Origin: JAZDRH01 sp047470865
GTDB lineage: Bacteria; Pseudomonadota; Gammaproteobacteria; Pseudomonadales; Pseudomonadaceae
Assembly: GCF_047470865.1 (NCBI RefSeq)
Contig: NZ_JAZDRH010000023.1
Span: forward strand, 1 to 48,147
Length of the DNA: 48,147 bases
Direction: 5' to 3'
The notes under the pieces were generated by a model. That model worked only from the letters and a program-made list of their open reading frames with translations. It did no database searches and was not told where the DNA came from. The position numbers and the translations under genes are program-made. Shown here piece after piece: positions 42,510 through 48,147 of this stretch (the stretch's first letter is position 1; each line of letters opens with the position of its first letter).

Positions 42510-44711
42510 ATGAAATCAGTCCGCAAAATTCTCGGTCTGCTGCTTCTGGGACTGCTACTACTGATTGTAGCGGTCGGGTTTTTTATCACTCAATATTTTG
42601 ATCCCAACGATTACAAAGAAGATATCCAAAAACTAGCCTTGGAAAAAGCCAATATTAAACTTGAGCTTAAAGGCGATATCGGTTGGAGCCTCTTTCCTTG
42701 GCTAGGTTTAGAACTGACTGACGCCAAAATTTCTAGTGCTGATACCCCAGATGACAACCTTGCTAATGTTCGTTTAGTAGGCGTTTCTGTTCGTGTAATG
42801 CCATTGCTGCGTAAAGAAATCCAAATGGATGATATTCGCATTGAAGGGCTAACGCTCAATCTTCATCGGGATGCTAAAGGCAAGGCTAACTGGGAAGGTA
42901 TTGGTGCTAAAACAACAGCCTCAACGGATCAACCGCAAACGCCTACGATGGACAACTCTGAGACTGAAGAAAAAAAATCCGCTTTAAAACTGGATATTGA
43001 CAGCCTGATTGTAAATGGTGCCAGCGTTACTTATAAAGATGATGCTACAGGCGAGCAATTTAGTTTAGAAAGCGTGCAATTAACCACTGATTCTATTCGC
43101 GAAGATAAAACTATTGCATTAAAACTGTCAGGCTACTTTGGCAGCACTAAGCCACTAGTGCGTGCTAACTTTGAACTCACAGGTGGTGCGCTGTTTAATT
43201 TAGAAAAACAGTTGTATGAATTCAGCGACCTAAAACTCAGCAGTGAAGTTTCTGGTGAGCCCTTTAATAACAAAACAGCTGCTATTACTGCACGTGGCAC
43301 TTTGCAAGCTGACTTAGAGAAACAAATAGCCAGTTGGAAAGGTATTCAACTGACAGTAAACCAAATGAAATTAATGGGCGATTTAGAGCTTGCTCAACTT
43401 GATAAAACGCCACAAATCAATGGCGCCATATCTATTGCGGCTTTTAACTTAGGCCAATTTTTAACTGGGCTTGGCCAAGAGTTACCAAGCATGTCTGATA
43501 AAAACAGCCTAAGCAGCTTGAGTTTACAAGCGCAACTAAAAGGCACAACAGAAAACATGGCTATCAAAGGCTTACAAATTAAGCTAGATAAAACTCAGCT
43601 TAATGGTGATCTTGCAGCTAACAACCTGAGTAAAAACCTACTACTTGTTGTGAACTTAAAAGGTGATAGCATCAATATCGATAGCTATCTACCTCCAACC
43701 AGCACAACAGATAAAAACGCTGCTCGTAAAGCTGAAATTGAAAAACAAAGCCAGCAAATGGGCACTAGCGGCACAACATCTTTACCCAACCAAGCAACTG
43801 CTTACCAATGGGACAATACAGCTGTATTACCACTTGCCAGCTTGCGCGGCTTAAACATTGATGCCAATGTGCAACTAGATAGCATGACAATTAGCAGCCT
43901 TCCTCTTACTGCTGTACAGCTAAAAGTCAAAGCAAACAATGGCTTAATCAACCTTAACCAATTACAAGCTGGCCTGTTTAATGGCAACATTTCCACTACA
44001 GCCACTATTGATGCCCGCACTAATACACCCACACTGAAAATTAAACCTTCAGTGAAAAACCTACCAATAGAACGCTTACTGAAAGCTATGGACCAACCTG
44101 AGCTGATTAAAGGTCAATTTAACTTTAATGCTGATCTTTCCATGGTAGGTAATAGCCAACAAGCTTGGGTAAAAAGCCTGTCAGGTAGCAGTAGCTTCAA
44201 CGTAGCCAATGGCGTATTAGCAGATGCCAATATTGATCAGCAACTTTGTACAGGTATCGCGCTGATTAACGGCAAAAAAATGTCCAGTAAATTTGAAAAC
44301 AAAAGCACGCCATTTACCCACTTAGGTGGCAATATCCGTTTCAATAAGGGCATTGCAAGCAATCCTGACTTACGTATTAGCACCCCTGGTTTAACCGTCA
44401 AAGGCAACGGCTCAGTTGATCTAGCCAACCTTGGCATTGACTATAGAGCCAGCCTTATTATTGAAGGCGACCAGCGTGCCATGCCTGATCCGGCCTGCCA
44501 AGTTAACAAAAACTTTGTTGGCTTAGAGTGGCCTGTGCGTTGCCGTGGACCTCTTGAATTAGGCGCCAAAGCCTGTCGTATTGACCAAGATAAGCTGGGC
44601 AACATAGCTAAACAAATGGCCGGCAAAAAATTTGAAGAAAAACTTGATGAAAAGCTCAAAGGGAAAGTAGCTCCAGAATTGCAGGATGCCCTGAAAGGCC
44701 TATTTCGATAA
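42510..44711 (+). CDS. AsmA-family envelope protein
   Basis: This 733-residue protein is anchored by one N-terminal helix (ILGLLLLGLLLLIVAVGFFITQYF, about 7-30), followed by FDPNDYKEDIQKLALEKANIKLELKGDIGWSLFPWLGLEL, the AsmA signature. A long beta-rich periplasmic part ends in the AsmA C-terminal domain (SLSGSSSFNVANGVLADANID and GNGSVDLANLGIDYRASLII). AsmA-like proteins belong to the bridge-like group thought to carry phospholipids between the membranes. An AAGGA ribosome site precedes the ATG. Its TAA directly precedes the mutY ATG, so the two are co-transcribed. Confidence 0.9.
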   Translation: MKSVRKILGLLLLGLLLLIVAVGFFITQYFDPNDYKEDIQKLALEKANIKLELKGDIGWSLFPWLGLELTDAKISSADTPDDNLANVRLVGVSVRVMPLLRKEIQMDDIRIEGLTLNLHRDAKGKANWEGIGAKTTASTDQPQTPTMDNSETEEKKSALKLDIDSLIVNGASVTYKDDATGEQFSLESVQLTTDSIREDKTIALKLSGYFGSTKPLVRANFELTGGALFNLEKQLYEFSDLKLSSEVSGEPFNNKTAAITARGTLQADLEKQIASWKGIQLTVNQMKLMGDLELAQLDKTPQINGAISIAAFNLGQFLTGLGQELPSMSDKNSLSSLSLQAQLKGTTENMAIKGLQIKLDKTQLNGDLAANNLSKNLLLVVNLKGDSINIDSYLPPTSTTDKNAARKAEIEKQSQQMGTSGTTSLPNQATAYQWDNTAVLPLASLRGLNIDANVQLDSMTISSLPLTAVQLKVKANNGLINLNQLQAGLFNGNISTTATIDARTNTPTLKIKPSVKNLPIERLLKAMDQPELIKGQFNFNADLSMVGNSQQAWVKSLSGSSSFNVANGVLADANIDQQLCTGIALINGKKMSSKFENKSTPFTHLGGNIRFNKGIASNPDLRISTPGLTVKGNGSVDLANLGIDYRASLIIEGDQRAMPDPACQVNKNFVGLEWPVRCRGPLELGAKACRIDQDKLGNIAKQMAGKKFEEKLDEKLKGKVAPELQDALKGLFR

Positions 44712-45776
44712 ATGACTGATAGTACATTTAGTACGGCCGTGCTTAAGTGGTTTGAACAGCACGGCCGCAAAGATTTACCTTGGCAACAAAAGATAAATCC
44801 GTATCGGGTTTGGGTTTCCGAAATTATGCTTCAACAAACCCAAGTCAGTACCGTTATGGATTACTTTAAGCGTTTTATGCAAGCTTTTCCTAGCGTGCAA
44901 GACCTCGCCCAAGCTAGTGAGGATGAAGTCTTACATTTATGGACAGGTTTAGGCTATTACACCCGCGCACGTAATCTACACAAAGCCAGCAAGATCATAG
45001 TCGAAAACTACGCTGGTGAATTTCCACGCTCAGTAGAAGAACTCAGTGCTCTGCCTGGAATTGGCCGCTCAACTGCTGGAGCTATTGCTAGCATCAGCAT
45101 GGGCATTCGTGCTCCTATTCTTGATGGTAATGTTAAACGTGTATTAACACGCTATAAAGCCATAAAAGGTTATCCTGGAACAACTCAAAATACACAAAAA
45201 CTATGGTTACTTGCTGAGCAACTCACACCCAATCAGCAAGTAAATCATTACACACAAGCTATGATGGATTTAGGTGCAACACTTTGCACCCGTAGTAAAC
45301 CTAGTTGTTTGCTTTGTCCTATACAACAAGGCTGCCAAGCGCACTTATTAGGTACCCCCACAGCCTTTCCCGAACCCAAACCTCGTAAAGCACTGCCACA
45401 ACGTGAACGCCTAATGCTGCTGGTAGCAGATCAAGCTAACCAACTTTTATTATATAAACGCCCCTCAACAGGCCTATGGGGTGGTTTATGGAGCTTTCCA
45501 GAGTTTGAGGACAGACCACAACTCGATAGTTTTTTGCAACAGCATAAACTAACCATCAAAAATCAAACCCAACTAAGCCCTATCAGCCATACATTTAGCC
45601 ATTTTCAATTACATCTTGAGCCTTGGCTGTTTCGTACCAGTCAGCAACAACACGGCATAGCCGAAGGCGACTGGGTCTGGTATAACCTTGCAGATGCACC
45701 TAAGCTTGGACTAGCAGCCCCTGTAAAGAAGCTACTTAAAACGGCCACTCAACGCCTGAATCTAGGAGATATTTAA
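44712..45776 (+). CDS. mutY: A/G-specific adenine glycosylase MutY
   Basis: MutY removes adenine paired with 8-oxoguanine. The 354-residue protein has the catalytic Glu in VSEIMLQQTQV (E37), the helix-hairpin-helix LPGIGRSTAGAIASI, catalytic D138 in ILDGNVKRVL, and the 4Fe-4S ligands C192, C199, C202 and C208 (pattern C-x6-C-x2-C-x5-C); these four and E37/D138 have the same numbers as in E. coli. The C-terminal NUDIX-like domain that reads 8-oxoG includes GLWGGLWSFPEF and HTFSHFQLHLEPW. It sits in an operon with asmA and the Fe(II)-trafficking gene. Confidence 0.96.
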   Translation: MTDSTFSTAVLKWFEQHGRKDLPWQQKINPYRVWVSEIMLQQTQVSTVMDYFKRFMQAFPSVQDLAQASEDEVLHLWTGLGYYTRARNLHKASKIIVENYAGEFPRSVEELSALPGIGRSTAGAIASISMGIRAPILDGNVKRVLTRYKAIKGYPGTTQNTQKLWLLAEQLTPNQQVNHYTQAMMDLGATLCTRSKPSCLLCPIQQGCQAHLLGTPTAFPEPKPRKALPQRERLMLLVADQANQLLLYKRPSTGLWGGLWSFPEFEDRPQLDSFLQQHKLTIKNQTQLSPISHTFSHFQLHLEPWLFRTSQQQHGIAEGDWVWYNLADAPKLGLAAPVKKLLKTATQRLNLGDI

Positions 45777-46049
45777 ATGACCCGCATGATCATGTGCCGC
45801 AAATACCATAAAGAATTACCTGCATTAGCACGCCCTCCTTTTCCTGGCGCTAAAGGCGAAGAACTCTATCAACAAATCTCCCAGCAAGCGTGGGATGATT
45901 GGCAAAAACACCAAACCATGATCATCAATGAACGCCAGCTAAACATGATGAATGCCGATGATCGTAAATTTCTAATGCAGGAAATGGATAAGTTTTTCGC
46001 CGGTGAAGACTTTGCCAAAGCCGAAGGTTACACCCCAGAAGAAAAATAA
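45777..46049 (+). CDS. yggX: Fe(II)-trafficking / oxidative damage protection protein (YggX)
   Basis: This 90-residue cytosolic protein is linked to protection of Fe-S clusters and to iron delivery. The family marks are the single conserved Cys7 in MTRMIMCRKYHKELP, GAKGEELYQQIS, AWDDWQKHQTMIINE and FLMQEMDKFFAGE. It starts at the base after the mutY stop, and the pairing with mutY, itself an Fe-S enzyme that repairs oxidative damage, is the usual gammaproteobacterial arrangement. Confidence 0.95.
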   Translation: MTRMIMCRKYHKELPALARPPFPGAKGEELYQQISQQAWDDWQKHQTMIINERQLNMMNADDRKFLMQEMDKFFAGEDFAKAEGYTPEEK

Positions 46050-46072
46050 TTAGTTATTTTTTAATAACTTGC

Positions 46073-46101
46073 TTGACAGAATTCTGAAAAAGCTGTTTAA
46101 T
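46073..46101 (+). promoter_or_regulatory. Sigma-70 promoter of tRNA-Phe
   Basis: TTGACA at 46073-46078 and TTTAAT at 46096-46101 are 17 bases apart, an exact -35 box with a near-consensus -10. The following GCGCCCC is a G+C-rich discriminator, typical of stringently controlled stable-RNA promoters. Confidence 0.85.
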
Positions 46102-46111
46102 GCGCCCCGTT

Positions 46112-46187
46112 GCCCGGATAGCTCAGTCGGTAGAGCAGGGGATTGAAAATCCCCGTGTCGGCGGTTCGATTCCGTCTCCGGGCACCA
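46112..46187 (+). tRNA. tRNA-Phe (anticodon GAA)
   Basis: This 76-base tRNA has acceptor arms GCCCGGA and TCCGGGC, a D-arm GCTC...GAGC, and an anticodon stem GGGGA/TCCCC around TTGAAAA with anticodon GAA. The T-arm GGCGG-TTCGATT-CCGTC completes the fold, and the 3' end with CCA is encoded. The discriminator base is A, as usual for Phe. It has its own promoter and terminator. Confidence 0.97.
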
Positions 46188-46197
46188 TTATTCATAG

Positions 46198-46227
46198 AAA
46201 GCCCCAGCACTAGCTGGGGCTTTTTTA
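46198..46227 (+). terminator. Rho-independent terminator of tRNA-Phe
   Basis: GCCCCAGC and GCTGGGGC pair across a four-base loop (ACTA), followed by T6. It lies 10 bases after the tRNA. Confidence 0.92.
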
Positions 46228-46703
46228 TTTCTGGCGTAAAACTAAACTTTAAAATAGCCTATTCATCAGCGTTCACACCGTTCTGCATGATCAGCAGCCC
46301 ATAGCTACTATGTTGCCCCATGTGTTAATACCCGCCACTGACGGTGCTTTATCTTTCTGTATTTAATTTGTCTTGTTGTATCCCCTGTTGTATCCTGCCG
46401 AAACAATCGAATTATTAGGATACATAGAGGCGCCTTGAAACACTTAACTCGATAGGCCAGTGGCGCATTGTCTAAGAATCGCCATATACTTAAAGGCTCA
46501 CTCTGTATTACACAAGTCAGACCTATACAATCCATCTCGCTGCAACCTAAAATAACTACCCTACCTTTTCTTACTCGGTTGTGATTGCTGCGCTGTTTTT
46601 CCAAGCAAACTCAACATATCAAAGCTAGTTACCTATATCTTCGTCAATGCGACAATCTGCTGCTAAGCTAATATATGTGCAAACCAGATAAAAATGAGCT
46701 GAT
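46228..46703. other. Region downstream of tRNA-Phe, no confident gene
   Basis: This 476-base stretch separates tRNA-Phe from the Sel1 gene. The only long frame is 98 codons on the minus strand (46604-46308, with RQDTTGDTTRQIKYRKIKHRQW). It has no recognised domain, and its odd composition suggests a chance frame or a remnant. TGTTGTATCC occurs twice (46374-46383 and 46386-46395). I looked for a repeat of the tRNA 3' end that would mark an island end and saw none in the window. Confidence 0.4.
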
Positions 46704-47966
46704 ATGAAGCGCTTAATCACACTAATGATGGCTTGTTATATAACATTTATAAGTTCAGCTATTGCTGGAGAAGCCGCCATACAAATACAGCCTGAAACGC
46801 CAAATATACTGCCTAGCGTGCAGCAAGCGGCAAAGCAAGGTGATGCAAAAGCACAAATAATTTTAGCCGATATGTATTATCAAGGTTCAGGAGTGGCACG
46901 TAGTTATGTTAAGGCACAAAAATGGTACGAACTTGCCGCTGCTCAAGGCGAAGCAGCCGCTGAGTTTGGCTTAGGTAGACTACTTTATACGGGTAAAGGT
47001 AGTAGACAAGATTTTTCTCAAGCACAGCACTGGCTAAATAAAGCGGCTAAACAAGGGCATGCAGAAGCGCAATCTTTGCTAGGCATAATGCACTATTATG
47101 GGCATACAGGCGCTTATGATTATACAAGCGCGCGTCACTGGTTCGAGTTAGCGGCTGCACAAGACAACACAACAGCGCAAGCTATGCTCGGCACCCTTTA
47201 TTTGCAAGGCGAAGGTGTTAAGCAAGATGTGGTTCTAGCCGCCTCTTGGCTAGAAAAAGCAGCGCAAAAAGGAGCAGTCAACGCACAGGCGCAGTTGGGT
47301 AATCTGTATTTTCAGGGACAAGGTGTTACACAAGATTATAAGCAGGCGTATCAGTGGTTTGAATCAGCAGCCAAGCAAGGTAGCTCAGCAGCACAAGCAA
47401 AATTAGGAGCAATGTACTACCAAGGCATTTATGTCAAACAAGATTATACACAGGCCCTGATGTGGCTAGAAAAAGCCGCTAACTATGGTGATACTCAGGC
47501 TCAATCAATACTTGGTTTTATGTATTATCAAGGCCAAGGTATTGCACAAAACTATCAAAAAGCGCACCACTGGTTCATACTCGCCTCTTTAAAAGAGCAA
47601 CCAGATGCATTACTTTATCTTGGCATTATGTATCTGACAGGGCAAAGCGGGATAACAAACGCAATTCTGGCAGAGTCTTATCTTGAGCGTTCGGCTAATC
47701 AGGGTAATGACAAAGCACAAGCTTTATTGGGAGTACTGTACTACCTAGGCCAACATAATATTAAGCAAGATTATAAACAGGCCCGCTACTGGTTAGAAAA
47801 ATCAGCCGCTCAGGACAACAGCCTAGCCCATGCAACATTAGGAAAAATACATGCTAATGGCCAAGGTGTGGTACAAGATTTAGCGGCTGCTAACCAGTGG
47901 TTTGCCAGCGCTTGTAAGCTAGGCCACAGTCCCAGCTGCGAAGAAATATCTACACAGAAAAAATAA
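46704..47966 (+). CDS. Exported Sel1-repeat protein (ten repeats)
   Basis: This 420-residue protein has a signal peptide (MKRLITLMMACYITFISSAIA) and ten Sel1-like repeats of about 36 residues each, from about 40 to 415. Each follows A.AQ..LG.MYYQG.GV.QDY..A..W...AA.QG, and neighbouring copies are very alike. Such solenoids act as scaffolds for protein-protein contact in the periplasm or outside. The partner cannot be read here. The C-terminus has two Cys (FASACKLGHSPSCEE) that may form a disulphide. The ribosome site before the ATG is weak. A tiny open frame follows at 48017. Confidence 0.85.
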   Translation: MKRLITLMMACYITFISSAIAGEAAIQIQPETPNILPSVQQAAKQGDAKAQIILADMYYQGSGVARSYVKAQKWYELAAAQGEAAAEFGLGRLLYTGKGSRQDFSQAQHWLNKAAKQGHAEAQSLLGIMHYYGHTGAYDYTSARHWFELAAAQDNTTAQAMLGTLYLQGEGVKQDVVLAASWLEKAAQKGAVNAQAQLGNLYFQGQGVTQDYKQAYQWFESAAKQGSSAAQAKLGAMYYQGIYVKQDYTQALMWLEKAANYGDTQAQSILGFMYYQGQGIAQNYQKAHHWFILASLKEQPDALLYLGIMYLTGQSGITNAILAESYLERSANQGNDKAQALLGVLYYLGQHNIKQDYKQARYWLEKSAAQDNSLAHATLGKIHANGQGVVQDLAAANQWFASACKLGHSPSCEEISTQKK

Positions 47967-48016
47967 CAACTACTTCATTTACAGTTTAGATTTAACATAA
48001 AACAAGGATAGCTGAA

Positions 48017-48088
48017 ATGAATCTGAAAGCTTTACTAACAAGAGCAATAATCATAGTCAGTATCGGTCTTATACTGTATTACTTATAA
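48017..48088 (+). CDS. Possible 23-residue membrane microprotein
   Basis: An ATG with AAGGA eight bases ahead opens a frame of 23 codons: MNLKALLTRA, then IIIVSIGLILYYL and TAA. A short positively charged N-terminus before a single hydrophobic helix is the usual form of small membrane proteins. It lies 50 bases after the Sel1 stop. It could instead be the start of a broken larger gene; the other frames after the stop show nothing convincing up to the window end. Confidence 0.4.
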   Translation: MNLKALLTRAIIIVSIGLILYYL

Positions 48089-48147
48089 TTGTATTCATAT
48101 TCTTTAGCCTTTCCAAGGCTGAAAAGTATACATCAATAGTAGATATA

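Noticed and set aside
46308..46604. 98-codon minus-strand frame after tRNA-Phe
   Set aside because: No recognised domain, odd composition and no convincing ribosome site. I considered an integrase fragment but found no integrase motif, so it is noted only under the region entry.
48095..48125. Short hairpin AGCCTT/AAGGCT near the window end
   Set aside because: The stem is only six bases and lacks a T-run on either side, so I did not call a terminator.
1..48147. CRISPR array, prophage, insertion sequence or rRNA operon
   Set aside because: I looked for regular spaced repeats, transposase or integrase motifs, phage structural genes and rRNA sequence and saw none.

Overview
The window looks like chromosome from a gammaproteobacterium of the Pseudomonadaceae, with a base composition lower in G+C than typical Pseudomonas (roughly mid-40s percent, judged by eye). 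The evidence is gene order and protein likeness. Blocks such as selO-mscK-cvrA, sutA-amtB-glnK, ubiK-comM, hupA-rubredoxin reductase-ubiC-ubiA-phoB-phoR, secB-grxC-rhodanese-gpmI-envC-ctpA, hisB-hisH-hisA-hisF and asmA-mutY-yggX follow the P. aeruginosa arrangement as I remember it, and sutA itself is a pseudomonad regulator. The genus is not decided by this sequence.

Layout. 1-1361: AT-rich left edge with a frameshifted gene of unknown function and a small cysteine-containing lipoprotein. 1448-8051: minus-strand block selO, an MscK-type mechanosensitive channel and the K+/H+ antiporter cvrA. 8137-9828: a hotdog thioesterase and a BaiN/HI0933-type flavoprotein. 9970-11584: an unknown lipoprotein and an unknown inner-membrane protein, converging on a shared terminator. 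11920-17652: trhP, uvrD, a Tim44-like protein, a SMI1/KNR4 protein and an acyl-CoA thioesterase. 17691-20260: sutA, amtB and glnK, with a sigma-54 promoter and an NtrC site that I could read base by base. 20326-25353: a glutathione transferase, ubiK, an FKBP, comM, an SCP2-like protein, hupA and a rubredoxin reductase broken by an in-frame stop. 25463-31351: ubiC-ubiA, phoB-phoR (with a Pho box), a CNNM/CBS transporter-like protein and an M23 peptidase. 31478-37018: secB, grxC, a rhodanese, gpmI, an EnvC-like activator and ctpA. 37110-39020: a decayed gene plus an unusual metallophosphoesterase/unknown pair, lying between ctpA and the his operon. 39064-41885: hisBHAF. 42022-46049: a PanZ-like GNAT protein, asmA, mutY and the Fe(II)-trafficking protein. 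46112-46187: tRNA-Phe(GAA) with a clear promoter and terminator. 46704-48088: a ten-repeat Sel1 protein and a possible 23-residue membrane microprotein.

Most of the window is housekeeping: quinone synthesis (ubiC, ubiA, ubiK), nitrogen and phosphate sensing (glnK-amtB, phoBR), histidine synthesis, DNA repair (uvrD, mutY), export (secB) and envelope remodelling (envC-like, ctpA, M23). I found no clear undescribed multi-gene system. The best leads are the metallophosphoesterase/unknown pair, whose upstream gene starts on top of the hisF terminator; a SutA with almost no C-terminal tail; three decaying genes (12-667, 24199-25353, 37110-37588); two unknown envelope proteins sharing a terminator; and the microprotein after the Sel1 gene.
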